The position numbers and the translations under genes are program-made. The notes below the pieces were generated by a model. That model did not search any database. It had not been told where the DNA came from and saw nothing but the letters and a program-made list of their open reading frames with translations. This document shows, piece by piece, positions 15,625 through 24,352 of a DNA stretch of 37,462 bases. The stretch comes from Peptostreptococcaceae bacterium (GTDB taxonomy: Bacteria; Bacillota; Clostridia; Peptostreptococcales; Peptostreptococcaceae). Location: contig JASBZE010000006.1 in NCBI GenBank assembly GCA_029983575.1, positions 1 through 37,462 of the forward strand, written 5' to 3'. Position 1 is the first letter of the stretch. The number at the start of each line of letters is the position of its first letter.

Positions 15625-15650
15625 AGTGTAAAGGCCTTAACCTTTACACT
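15625..15650 (-). terminator. Terminator after ftsY / 5' hairpin of ylxM mRNA
   Basis: Perfect 10-bp stem on the minus strand (AGTGTAAAGG and CCTTTACACT, 6-nt loop) followed by a T tract. It should terminate ftsY transcripts. Because the ylxM promoter lies upstream of it, the same hairpin would also sit at the very 5' end of the ylxM transcript. Confidence 0.87.
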
Positions 15651-15654
15651 AAAT

Positions 15655-15683
15655 ATTTTATATGAATTTACCATCAATGTCAA
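15655..15683 (-). promoter_or_regulatory. Promoter of the ylxM-ffh-rpsP operon
   Basis: On the minus strand a consensus TTGACA (15683-15678) is 17 nt from TAAAAT (15660-15655). It lies between the ftsY stop codon and the ftsY terminator hairpin, with the predicted start near 15648, at the first bases of the hairpin. Confidence 0.78.
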
Positions 15684-15717
15684 TACTTTTATTATATTTT
15701 TTTCATGTGATTTGACT

Positions 15718-16974
15718 TTATTCATCTCCAAAGAGAGCTTCTGTGAAAGAATTTGAGTCAAAGTCCTGAAGGTCGTCTATACCCTCACCTACACCAATTA
15801 ATTTAACAGGAACATCTACCTCCTGTTTAACTGCGATTACGACTCCTCCTTTAGCAGTTCCATCTAGCTTGGTCAAAGCTATACCAGTAATATCAGCCGT
15901 CTCCTTAAATGTTTTAGCCTGCATAACTGCATTTTGACCAGTTGTTGCATCTACGACCAACAGAGTTTCTCTGTGCGCCTCTTGGTACTCTCTATCTATA
16001 ATTTTAAATATTTTACCCAACTCTTTCATCAGGTTCGTTTTATTATGAAGTCTTCCTGCTGTATCACAGATAAGTACGTCTACATTTCTAGCCTTAGCAG
16101 CCTGAATCGCATCGTACACAACTGCCCCCGGATCAGCACCCTCACCGTGTTTTACAATGTCAACATTGTTTCTATCAGCCCAAATTGCCAATTGTTCACT
16201 TGCCGCTGCCCTAAATGTATCCGCTGCAGCGAGTAATACCTTCTTATTTCTAGCCTTGTACTTAGAAGCTAACTTACCTATTGTAGTAGTCTTTCCAACT
16301 CCATTAACTCCTACGACAACTATAACCGCTGGTGTTTTGATATCCATCAAAGAAGGGGAATCCTTAGATTCTAGCATTTGTCTAATTATCGCCTTTAATT
16401 CTGCCTTTACCATCTTAGGATCATCTATTGACTTTCTCCTGATATTTTCTTTGAGCTTGTCTATTATCTCCATCGTCGTATTTACACCGATATCAGCCAT
16501 AATCAAGATTTCTTCTATTTCTTCTAACATATCATCATCAATCTTTGTATATGTGCCTAATATATCGTCTATCTTATATGAAATACCCTCAGTTGTTTTT
16601 TTAAGCCCTCTTTTTAATCTCTCAAAAAAACCTATTTTTTTCTCTCCATTATCATCTGATTCATTTGTATCTGAGTCTTCATCTTCTACTGTATCTATAT
16701 CAGTGTCTTCACTTATGTATATATCTCTATCCTCATTAGATATATCGCTAGTATATTTATCATCATTTCTTGAGATATTTTCGTTTGCTTCATTATTTTT
16801 GTTTTGATCTTTATCTTCTGATCTTCCTTCTACCCTATCTGTACTTTCTGAGTATCCACTCTCAATTTCACCTGATTCATCTCCATCAGAGTTTTTCTCA
16901 TCAGATACTTCAGATATATCCTTCTCATCTTCAGTTTCATCATTATTTTTGAAACCAAACCACTTTTTAAACAT
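15718..16974 (-). CDS. ftsY: Signal recognition particle receptor FtsY
   Basis: FtsY is the membrane-associated SRP receptor GTPase that pairs with Ffh. After a short N-terminal FKKWFGFKN segment comes an acidic, low-complexity A domain (about 11-112, rich in Asp, Glu and Ser), longer than in Bacillus FtsY, which largely lacks one. The N domain starts at about 113 (KKIGFFERLKRGLKKTTEGI). The G domain has VGVNGVGKTTTIGKL (from 221), AADTFRAAASEQL, DTAGRLHNKTNLM and TKLDGTAKGGVV. Length 418. GGAGGT precedes the ATG. It follows smc as in Bacillus and is the last gene before the terminator. Confidence 0.98.
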   Translation of the reverse strand: MFKKWFGFKNNDETEDEKDISEVSDEKNSDGDESGEIESGYSESTDRVEGRSEDKDQNKNNEANENISRNDDKYTSDISNEDRDIYISEDTDIDTVEDEDSDTNESDDNGEKKIGFFERLKRGLKKTTEGISYKIDDILGTYTKIDDDMLEEIEEILIMADIGVNTTMEIIDKLKENIRRKSIDDPKMVKAELKAIIRQMLESKDSPSLMDIKTPAVIVVVGVNGVGKTTTIGKLASKYKARNKKVLLAAADTFRAAASEQLAIWADRNNVDIVKHGEGADPGAVVYDAIQAAKARNVDVLICDTAGRLHNKTNLMKELGKIFKIIDREYQEAHRETLLVVDATTGQNAVMQAKTFKETADITGIALTKLDGTAKGGVVIAVKQEVDVPVKLIGVGEGIDDLQDFDSNSFTEALFGDE

Positions 16975-17036
16975 ATTTACCTCCGATTATCAAACCTTAT
17001 GTGCACTTCTACAAGCACTTTAAAGTTTTGTACTCA

Positions 17037-20000
17037 TTAAATTATATTTTTTGCCTCGTTTAAATTTAAGCTCAACACTTTTGATATACCCTTCTCTTGC
17101 ATTGTAATACCATATATGTAGTCGGCACTTTCCATAGTTCCCCTTCTGTGAGTAACCGCAATAAACTGGGTCCTGTCCGTCAAATTCTTTACAAAACTAG
17201 CAAATCTAAATACATTTACATCGTCAAGAGGAGCCTCAATCTCATCGAGTATTACAAAAGGAGTTGGCTTAGAGATCAGTATCGCAAATAGAATGCATAT
17301 TGCAGTCATCGCTCTCTCCCCTCCTGACAATAGGTTTAGAGATTTCATATTCTTTCCTGGAGGCCTTCCATGTATCAATATATCAGAGTTTAGAACATCG
17401 TCCCTATCTTCAAGTATCAATTCACCCTTTCCTCCTCCAAAAAGAGTCTCATAAACCTTTGAGTAGTTCTCGGCAATTTTATCAAAATTATCTATGAACT
17501 CTCTTCTCATCTCGGTTTCTAGCTCAGTAAGCATTGTATCTAAGGCATCCTTTGATTTTTCTAAATCGTATTTTTGTTCAGTATATAGTTTATACCTCTC
17601 ACTGACCTTCTCATACTCCTCTATAGACTCTAGATTTACGTTTCCTATCTTTCTTATCTCTTTTTTTAGAGAGCTCAACTCATCATTGTCAATCTCCAAG
17701 GAATCATCCCTCATCTCATTTGCCAGTAAAACGCTCATCTCATACTTATCAGCTAGAGTTTCAACAAACAGCCTTTTAGAATTCTCAGTCCTCTCGATCT
17801 TAGTTCTAGATATAAACTCTTTTTCTTTAAGTTCATACTCTTGTTTTTCAATCGTTCTAAGTTTTGATTCCTTAGACTTAAGCTCATCGCTGCTATCTTT
17901 AAGCATGTTTTCCGCTTTTGTCTGTCTGTCTATAAGCTCTGAGAGCCTACCTTCTCCGTCTGATTTCTTGGTGATTAACTCCTCTCTCTCACTGTCGTAC
18001 CTTTTTAGGGAAGCTTTTAATTGCTCTAACTGAAGCTCTTGCTTCTTTATGTTTGAGATTGTCTCCAACCTTTCCCATTCTATTCTTTCCTCTTCTTTAG
18101 TTCCAGAATTGTATATCTCCTGTTGTTTAGCCTGATTGATTTTTAGTTCATTAAGCCTGTCATTTAACGAACCCAAATGAGTCTTTAACATAATTATTTC
18201 CTTTTTTAGTATTACGTCATCTGAGCTGTTATTTTTAAGTTTTTCTTCCAACTCTTTTAGTTTATCTCGAATCTCTTCTTGTTTTTTTAGATAATCTTCT
18301 CTCATAGAGTTGATATTTTTTATTCCCTCATGCCTTTTTAGCCTTTCTTGGTCAAAATTTTGAAGGCTGTTTTTTATTGAGCTTATATCTGTATTATATC
18401 TGTACAAATCTCTTTCTAGGTTTACAATCCTCTCAAGTATAGATTCTTTCCTAATTTCCAGTTCAGCTTTTTTCTCCTCTAAACTTTCAGAGCTTGACAG
18501 TAAGTCTTTGAGTTTTTCTTTTACCTCTTTTTGATGTATTTTATACTGCTGAATCTCCCTATTTCTAGATAATAAATTTGAGTTGGATTTAAAGCTTCCA
18601 CCTGTCATAGATCCAGAAGTGTTGATAACATCCCCTTCTAATGTAACTAGCCTAAGCCTAATATTTTTGTCCTTTGATATAGCTATTGCATTATCCATAT
18701 TATCTACTACAAGGGTAGACCCAAGTATCATATTGACTATATTTTCATATTCAGATTCGGTTTTTACTAAATCAGAGGCAATTCCTATTGAGCCTTTTAA
18801 TCTTTTAGCATAAGAGAAATCCGCCTTCTTCGACCTTATCCTACTTATTGGCAAAAAAGTTACCCTTCCTAGTTTATTTTTCCTAAGGTACTCTATTGCC
18901 TCTTTAGCTGATACTTCATCCTCTACTACTATATTTTGCATAGAGGATCCAGAAGCAGCCTCAATGGCCTTCTCATACTTTCTGTCGGTATTGATTAGTT
19001 GAGCGATCGCCCCCCTTATACCATTTAGACTCTTATTTTTTATTACATCTTTTACACCTCTAAAGTAACCCTCCATTTGGTTTTCTATATTGGTGTATAT
19101 GTTGATCTTTGACGTTATATCATTTAAATTTATAGTTTCTTTTTCTATTTCAGATTTTATTTTCCCAAGCCTATCTTCAAGAGAATCTAACTCACCTTCT
19201 ATAGAATCACGCTCTATTGATTTTGATTTGAGTTTTTCGTTCGATTCGCTGATTTTATCCTCGATGTTCTTTTGTTCGGACTTTAGCCTCGATATCAATT
19301 CCATATCTTCGCTGCTGTCACTTTCCGTTTCATCGAGCTTTGAATCGAGGTTTGATATATTAACTGCTATTACCTCTTTTTCCCTTAGAAGTTCGTTAAT
19401 ATTTGACTGTGCTTTCTCTTTTTCCATTTGAAGATCGTGTATCTTGTTTTCAGTCATCCCCAGCTTATTTTCTTCATCTTCAATATTCTTGAGGATCTTA
19501 TTTATTTCGTCCTCATTTGACTCTAGCAAATCTCTATTATTGTTATTTTGAAGGGCGATTGTAGATTGTAAATCAGCTAAATCCACAGACCTAACCCTTG
19601 CCTTTTCTATTACGTCTTCTAGTTTTTCTATCTCAGATGCCGAATTGTTTTTTCTCTCAAAAATCAACTTTTCATCGGATTCGCTCCTTATCAAAAATTC
19701 CTTGATAGTTTGAATCTCTTTATTTAAAGATTTATTCGTTAAGCTTAGCCCTTCTATATCTTTATTCAAGTCCTCTAAATTTGACGACACCTCATCTTTT
19801 TTCTTAGATATACTATCTAAGTTTTCATTTAAAACCCTGTACTCATCGACGTATATCCTCAGATTATCATTAGTTCTATCTACCTCTCTAAGTATATGAT
19901 TTACTTCGAGCATCTTTAACCTCTCACTGACCTTTAAGTAGGACTTAGCCTTTTCAGATTGTCTTCTAAGAGGTTCTACCTGTTTTTCTATCTCAAAATA

Positions 20001-20582
20001 TATGTCGTTGATCCTATCTAAGTTTTCTGAAACATTTGCGAGATTTTTTTCCGTTTCGGTTTTTTTGTATCTGTAGCGCGCAATACCACAAGCCTCATCA
20101 AATATTTTTCTCTTGTTAGCAGGGTTGTTGCTCAATATATCGTCTACCTTACCCTGCTCTATTATCGCGTAACTATCTCTACCTAAGCCCGTATCCATAA
20201 GTATCTCTTTGATGTCTTTCAATCTGCACTGCTTAGAATTTAATAAAAATTGACTATCCCCGGTCCTGTAGACCCTTCTCTTTATTTCGACCTCGTCAAC
20301 ATCTAAGTTTATTCCCCTGTCTATATTGTCAAGTGTCAAACTCACTTCGCAGAAATTCATCTTTGCCTTTGAGTCGGAGCCAGCAAATATGACGTCCTCA
20401 AGCTTTTCTCCTCTTAAACTCTTTACGCTCTGTTCACCTAGAACCCACCTTACGGCGTCAGTGATATTACTTTTTCCGCTTCCATTTGGTCCAACAATTG
20501 CTGTGAGTCCATTTTTAAACTCAATTTCCGTCTTGGAAGGAAATGACTTAAAACCCCTCAGCTCTATCTTCTTTAAATGCAC
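17037..20582 (-). CDS. smc: Chromosome partition protein SMC
   Basis: SMC is the condensin ATPase that compacts and segregates the chromosome with ScpA and ScpB. Walker A is GPNGSGKSN (31-39) near the N-terminus; long coiled coils (about 170-500 and 670-1030) flank the hinge (about 510-660, with the GSMTGGSFK motif); the C-terminal head has the ABC signature LSGGE (from about 1085) and Walker B FVILDEIEAPLDD (from about 1109). Length 1181 is normal. The start codon is GTG at 20582, overlapping the TAG stop of the upstream radical SAM gene by one base, with only a weak ribosome-binding site; translational coupling is likely. Confidence 0.98.
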   Translation of the reverse strand: MHLKKIELRGFKSFPSKTEIEFKNGLTAIVGPNGSGKSNITDAVRWVLGEQSVKSLRGEKLEDVIFAGSDSKAKMNFCEVSLTLDNIDRGINLDVDEVEIKRRVYRTGDSQFLLNSKQCRLKDIKEILMDTGLGRDSYAIIEQGKVDDILSNNPANKRKIFDEACGIARYRYKKTETEKNLANVSENLDRINDIYFEIEKQVEPLRRQSEKAKSYLKVSERLKMLEVNHILREVDRTNDNLRIYVDEYRVLNENLDSISKKKDEVSSNLEDLNKDIEGLSLTNKSLNKEIQTIKEFLIRSESDEKLIFERKNNSASEIEKLEDVIEKARVRSVDLADLQSTIALQNNNNRDLLESNEDEINKILKNIEDEENKLGMTENKIHDLQMEKEKAQSNINELLREKEVIAVNISNLDSKLDETESDSSEDMELISRLKSEQKNIEDKISESNEKLKSKSIERDSIEGELDSLEDRLGKIKSEIEKETINLNDITSKINIYTNIENQMEGYFRGVKDVIKNKSLNGIRGAIAQLINTDRKYEKAIEAASGSSMQNIVVEDEVSAKEAIEYLRKNKLGRVTFLPISRIRSKKADFSYAKRLKGSIGIASDLVKTESEYENIVNMILGSTLVVDNMDNAIAISKDKNIRLRLVTLEGDVINTSGSMTGGSFKSNSNLLSRNREIQQYKIHQKEVKEKLKDLLSSSESLEEKKAELEIRKESILERIVNLERDLYRYNTDISSIKNSLQNFDQERLKRHEGIKNINSMREDYLKKQEEIRDKLKELEEKLKNNSSDDVILKKEIIMLKTHLGSLNDRLNELKINQAKQQEIYNSGTKEEERIEWERLETISNIKKQELQLEQLKASLKRYDSEREELITKKSDGEGRLSELIDRQTKAENMLKDSSDELKSKESKLRTIEKQEYELKEKEFISRTKIERTENSKRLFVETLADKYEMSVLLANEMRDDSLEIDNDELSSLKKEIRKIGNVNLESIEEYEKVSERYKLYTEQKYDLEKSKDALDTMLTELETEMRREFIDNFDKIAENYSKVYETLFGGGKGELILEDRDDVLNSDILIHGRPPGKNMKSLNLLSGGERAMTAICILFAILISKPTPFVILDEIEAPLDDVNVFRFASFVKNLTDRTQFIAVTHRRGTMESADYIYGITMQEKGISKVLSLNLNEAKNII

Positions 20583-21733
20583 TATATCACACTCGCTTCA
20601 TCATAAATTTTTGTCAAGGTGTGTAAAAATTCCTCCCTATCAACGGACTTCGAAATATCGTCGACGGATATACTTATAAAATCAACCTTATCTTTATCAT
20701 ATCCAAAATTATTGTGAACTTTGGTAACGAGATTTATACCTCTTAAATCAAAAAAAGTCTTATTTGATTTTTTATTTCCTACAACCTTTGATACATTACT
20801 GTTTTTTGTTGTAATTACAACTTTTTTTCTACTTCTCTGCATGTATTTTCTCGAATCTTTTTTTGTTTGGTTCTCATCTGCAGTATTTAAATATCCGTTT
20901 TCTTTAAGAAATAACTCAATATAATCCCTTATCATGCGAGATTCTACCATCTCTCCAAAAGCAGGATGAAAAGGTCCGTCTACAATACTCCCACCAGAAA
21001 GCTCGTCTGTAGCTTGAAGTCCAACTCGGATTACCTGTATTTCGTTTGATTCAAACATAACTATCAGTTTTTTTACTATATCAATTGCCTCATCCAAAGT
21101 TTGAGGTTTGTACCTTCCATCGTTGTACATTCTCTCTAATTCTGAATCCCTAATTGTAAGAGTAGGATATATCCTAACTATATCAGGATGTATTTTAATA
21201 AATTCCCTAGCTGTATTTATAGACTTACTCTCATCATCTCCAGGCAAACCAGTCATTAACTGTAATCCCAGTTTAAAACCATAATCTCTAATTAATTTCG
21301 AGCTTTTATATACGCACTCACTGTCATGACCCCTATTTGACAACTTGAGCACCTCACTGTCCATAGATTGTACACCTAGTTCTATTATTGAGGTTGAATA
21401 CTTTTTGTGTATGGTCAAAATCTCATCGCTTATGCAGTCCGGTCTCGTAGAAAGCCTAATATCTTGTATTTTTCCCATGTCCTTATACTTCTTTGCTACT
21501 GATAGGAGCTCTATCTGTTTATCTAAGTCTATTGCCGTAAAACTACCTCCAAAAAATGCAACTTCCTTATTGCTATCATCATCCATGGTCTCTAGATACT
21601 CTTTTATTATTCTATCTACATCCTCTCCCGTTACATCGGTTGAAACACCAGTGATCTTTACTTGATCACAAAAAACACAGTCGTTTGGACAGCCTTGATG
21701 TGGCACAAATATCGGTATTATCTTATTTTTCAT
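20582..21733 (-). CDS. Elp3-like radical SAM protein without acetyltransferase domain
   Basis: A radical SAM enzyme. The [4Fe-4S] motif is Cys15-x3-Cys19-x2-Cys22 in HQGCPNDCVFCDQ. Other core elements are FFGGSFTAID, the SAM-binding STRPDCIS, LGVQSMDSEVLKLSNRGH and LMTGLPGDDE. This resembles the radical SAM half of Elp3 (tRNA-modifying), but the 383-residue protein has no GNAT domain. The region of about 265-345 is Lys/Asn-rich and less conserved. It lies between rnc and smc, a position seen for this family in other Clostridia-like genomes. The ATG follows the rnc stop directly. Substrate unknown; a tRNA or other nucleic-acid substrate is inference only. Confidence 0.85.
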   Translation of the reverse strand: MKNKIIPIFVPHQGCPNDCVFCDQVKITGVSTDVTGEDVDRIIKEYLETMDDDSNKEVAFFGGSFTAIDLDKQIELLSVAKKYKDMGKIQDIRLSTRPDCISDEILTIHKKYSTSIIELGVQSMDSEVLKLSNRGHDSECVYKSSKLIRDYGFKLGLQLMTGLPGDDESKSINTAREFIKIHPDIVRIYPTLTIRDSELERMYNDGRYKPQTLDEAIDIVKKLIVMFESNEIQVIRVGLQATDELSGGSIVDGPFHPAFGEMVESRMIRDYIELFLKENGYLNTADENQTKKDSRKYMQRSRKKVVITTKNSNVSKVVGNKKSNKTFFDLRGINLVTKVHNNFGYDKDKVDFISISVDDISKSVDREEFLHTLTKIYDEASVI

Positions 21734-22549
21734 CTATGCCTCACCTTTTGAGTAATTTATTTTTATATCGCTATCATAATTAACCGGTCTTCCGTGGAAA
21801 AACAAAGTATCCGTATCATGATCTATTGTGAGTTGGTTTAAATTTTTACTCAAAAATACACAAGCTTCCTTTGCCGCTGATTGTTCTGCGTCCTTTCTCT
21901 TGGATCCCTTACCAATTCCTAATAGTGAATCTTTGAAGTAAACACCTGCAGTGAACACTTTCTCATGGTCTGGCCCCTCTTCTTTTAACGACTTATATTC
22001 AACTCCTATTTTGAATTTGCCTTGAACAATTTCCTGAGCCCTGGTCTTGTAATCACTGAACACTTCCCCTTTAATAGCCTTATCTATTCTATTGCTAAGA
22101 TTTGTCATAATAAATCTCTTCGCTTCTTCAATTCCACCATCCAGGTATATTGCCGCTATTAAAGATTCAAAAACATCCGCTAAAATGGCAACTTTTTCTC
22201 TTCCGCCATTTCTAATCTCTCCTTGTGCCATCAATATATACTTTCCAATTCCAAGTTTTGTAGAGGCTTCGGCTAATGCCTCTTCACAAACAATTGAAGA
22301 CCTCAATATAGAAAGCTTACCCTCTAGATAGTCTTTGTCGATTTTATAAATATATTCGCTTATTACCACACTTAAAACTGAATCTCCTAAGAACTCCATC
22401 CTCTCATTATGTCTGGCGTCTTTTACCTCATTTATAAGAGATCTATGTGTTAGGGATTCGACTAGCAAAGATTCATTTTTAAATGTGTAATCAAGTATTT
22501 CATATATTTTCTCTCTTACCTGATTTGAATTCATTACTGTCTTTGTCAT
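21734..22549 (-). CDS. rnc: Ribonuclease III
   Basis: RNase III cleaves double-stranded RNA and processes rRNA precursors. The catalytic signature is ERMEFLGDS (49-57), with further active-site residues Asp125 and Glu128 in ADVFESLIAAIYLDGG. The dsRNA-binding domain spans about 165-235 (YKTRAQEIVQGK; GKGSKRKDAEQSAAKEA). A further tail of about 35 residues, containing FFHGRPVNY, follows the dsRBD and makes the protein 271 residues, longer than the usual 225-240. AGGAGA precedes the ATG. First gene of rnc-radical SAM-smc-ftsY, as in the Bacillus rnc-smc-ftsY order. Confidence 0.96.
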   Translation of the reverse strand: MTKTVMNSNQVREKIYEILDYTFKNESLLVESLTHRSLINEVKDARHNERMEFLGDSVLSVVISEYIYKIDKDYLEGKLSILRSSIVCEEALAEASTKLGIGKYILMAQGEIRNGGREKVAILADVFESLIAAIYLDGGIEEAKRFIMTNLSNRIDKAIKGEVFSDYKTRAQEIVQGKFKIGVEYKSLKEEGPDHEKVFTAGVYFKDSLLGIGKGSKRKDAEQSAAKEACVFLSKNLNQLTIDHDTDTLFFHGRPVNYDSDIKINYSKGEA

Positions 22550-22567
22550 AATTCTCCTTTCAAATAA

Positions 22568-22588
22568 AGAGGGACTTTACGCCCCTCT
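22568..22588 (-). terminator. Probable terminator after efp
   Basis: On the minus strand AGAGGG pairs with CCCTCT around a 9-nt loop and is followed by TTATTT. It lies between the efp stop and rnc. The short stem and broken T tract make it weaker than the others. A TATAAT overlapping the efp stop codon could start the rnc transcript just before it, but no good -35 is seen. Confidence 0.55.
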
Positions 22589-22598
22589 ACTATACTAA

Positions 22599-23156
22599 TT
22601 ATACTCTTGATAGATATTCTTCTGTCCTAGTGTCTATCTTGATTTTATCTCCTACGTTTATAAACAGTGGAACTTGCACAGTCGCGCCTGTTTCAACTGT
22701 AGCGCTCTTAGTTACGTTACTTGCTGTATCACCCTTGATACCTGGTTCTGTCTCAGTCACCTCAAGTTCTACGAAGTTTGGACCGTCAACTTGGAATGGC
22801 CTTCCTTGATAGAATCTGATCTGAACATTATCATTTTCTTTAAGAAACTTGATAGCATCCTCAACTTGTTCATAGTTTAGTGGAATTTGATCATAAGTTT
22901 CTTCATCCATAAAATAGTACAACTCCCCATCATTGTAAAGATATTGCATTTGCTTAGTGTCGATATTCGCCTTAGGGAACTTGTCACTTGGGTTAAAAGC
23001 TTCTTCTCTAGTTGCTCCTGTAATTAAGTTTCTATACTTAGTCCTAACAAAAGCTGCTCCCTTTCCAGGCTTAACATGTTGAAAGTCTACTACTAAACAT
23101 GGCTGTCCATCCTTTTCAAAGGTAACACCTTTTCTAAAATCACTTGCTGATACCAT
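22599..23156 (-). CDS. efp: Translation elongation factor P
   Basis: EF-P relieves ribosome stalling at polyproline stretches. The three-domain protein is complete: the N-terminal KOW-like domain includes [16 protein letters not shown] with Lys32 at the tip that is modified in many bacteria, and the C-terminal OB domain ends in the signature [19 protein letters not shown] and [20 protein letters not shown]. From the chosen start it has 185 residues, exactly the family length. The open frame extends six codons further, but GGAGGAT lies in that extension as ribosome-binding site for the ATG at 23156. Single-gene unit with a strong promoter. No EF-P modification gene is visible. Confidence 0.98.
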   Translation of the reverse strand: MVSASDFRKGVTFEKDGQPCLVVDFQHVKPGKGAAFVRTKYRNLITGATREEAFNPSDKFPKANIDTKQMQYLYNDGELYYFMDEETYDQIPLNYEQVEDAIKFLKENDNVQIRFYQGRPFQVDGPNFVELEVTETEPGIKGDTASNVTKSATVETGATVQVPLFINVGDKIKIDTRTEEYLSRV

Positions 23157-23189
23157 AAATATATCCTCCATCAAAAAATTTCTAAATAT

Positions 23190-23218
23190 ATTATATCATG
23201 CAGGTATTGATAATTCAA
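23190..23218 (-). promoter_or_regulatory. efp promoter (extended -10)
   Basis: On the minus strand TTGAAT (23218-23213) is 17 nt from TATAAT (23195-23190), which is preceded by TGA, giving an extended -10. The -35 lies just past the end of the pseudopilin cluster. Confidence 0.82.
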
Positions 23219-23226
23219 CATATTCA

Positions 23227-23841
23227 TTATCTAAAAATTGTACGATACCATATGTTTACATCCTTTGAAAGACTTACACCTCTATCAGAAAAAACAATTC
23301 TGAGTTTTAGAGCCTTTGAAGTATTATCTAGAACTTGAAAATCAGAAACGAAATTGCCTATCTCATAAGCATTTTTCTTAGCATAAGAATACTGATTTTC
23401 TCTAACTGATATAAAAATTTTTCTCCTGTGTTTATCGAAATTAATATATTCAATTCTAGGCCTCATGTCAACTCTTTTTTTCTCAATGGTATCGCATACG
23501 ACTTTTTGCAAATCCTCAAAATACTTATACCTGATCTGTCCGTTGTGTAGCTCACTGTCTCCAGATTGTATTAAGTCTACCTCCGTGGCATTCTCTAATT
23601 TTGATTTAAGCTTATACTCAGTCATAAGTGCATTTTCCATCAACCTGTCCCTTACATACTGCTTTTCCGAATAACTGCTAATATTTATATACAAACCCAT
23701 GACTAGCATTAATATAAGGGTAAAAATCATAAATCCAATTAAAATTTCTATCAGAACATAACCTTCTCTTCTATTGTAACCACTACAAAGGCGAATAAAA
23801 CCCTTTTTTCTCATATTCCCATTATTCATTTTGAATCTCAT
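23227..23841 (-). CDS. Type IV pseudopilin, GspJ/PilW-like
   Basis: A probable minor pseudopilin. The prepilin cleavage site is visible: RREG then YVLIEILIGFMIFTLILML, with Glu at +5 and a hydrophobic helix, at about residues 24-45. The rest (204 residues total) is a soluble domain with WY-type end typical of larger minor pilins. The leader before the site is long (up to 27 residues); internal Met5 or Met10 may be the true start, and the ribosome-binding site does not decide. With the first ATG it overlaps the preceding gene by 20 nt. Last gene of a four-gene pseudopilin cluster. Assignment to the J/W type rests on size and order only. Confidence 0.7.
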   Translation of the reverse strand: MRFKMNNGNMRKKGFIRLCSGYNRREGYVLIEILIGFMIFTLILMLVMGLYINISSYSEKQYVRDRLMENALMTEYKLKSKLENATEVDLIQSGDSELHNGQIRYKYFEDLQKVVCDTIEKKRVDMRPRIEYINFDKHRRKIFISVRENQYSYAKKNAYEIGNFVSDFQVLDNTSKALKLRIVFSDRGVSLSKDVNIWYRTIFR

Positions 23842-24280
23842 CTTTTTTTACGTCCTTATCAGTTTTTCCATAATACAAAATCCTACCACTCGCTGGCATG
23901 ATTGTAATTTTATACTTTTCCTTTATAATTTTATCTCTCTTTGAAATAAAGGAAATGGTAGTAGCGTCGGGCGTAGCTCCATTTTTATTAAAGCCTATAG
24001 TTTCTTTGCCCTCAACTCTTTTTAAATCCTCTGGCCCTTCTACGAGCTTCTCGACCTTATCTCCCACCCTTACCTCATAGCCACATTTTTCATTTATAGT
24101 TTTTAAATATAATTTTGAATTTTGTCCACTTATATTCTTTGTTCTCACATATCTCAAGTCAGTTTCTAAATTTCTACAAAAATACTCATTTCTCCTCTCT
24201 AAATCCCTTGTGTCCACAAAAGAAATAGTAAAAAGAAGGAGAATTAAAGTTATGTATACGGATACCTCGGCTAAATTCAT
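23822..24280 (-). CDS. Pseudopilin-like protein (GspH/FimT-like), apparently leaderless
   Basis: The protein begins MNLAEVSVYITLILLLFTIS, a pilin-type hydrophobic helix with Glu at position 5, but with no leader peptide or Gly before it: Met occupies the position of the mature +1 residue. The C-terminal part (ATTISFISKRDKIIKEKYKI, then MPASGRILYYG) resembles the GspH/FimT beta-domain ending. GGAGGTAGAG precedes the ATG at 24280; the frame extends only four codons further, with no leader. 152 residues. It lies 72 nt after the PilX/GspK-like gene and overlaps the next pseudopilin. It may be inserted without processing, or its start may be misread through a frameshift. Confidence 0.65.
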   Translation of the reverse strand: MNLAEVSVYITLILLLFTISFVDTRDLERRNEYFCRNLETDLRYVRTKNISGQNSKLYLKTINEKCGYEVRVGDKVEKLVEGPEDLKRVEGKETIGFNKNGATPDATTISFISKRDKIIKEKYKITIMPASGRILYYGKTDKDVKKDEIQNE

Positions 24281-24352
24281 CTCTACCTCCAAATTAAAAT
24301 CTATATTGAATTAAAATACATACGTTATTTGAAGCATTGTCGTGACACACTT

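Noticed and set aside
16157..16807. 216-residue plus-strand open frame opposite ftsY
   Set aside because: It is the antisense of the acidic, Ser/Asp-rich FtsY segment, giving Ser/Leu/Ile-rich nonsense; no ribosome-binding site or family resemblance.
17494..18033. 179-residue plus-strand open frame opposite smc
   Set aside because: Antisense of SMC coiled coil; Ser-rich composition is the expected complement of Glu/Lys/Arg codons.
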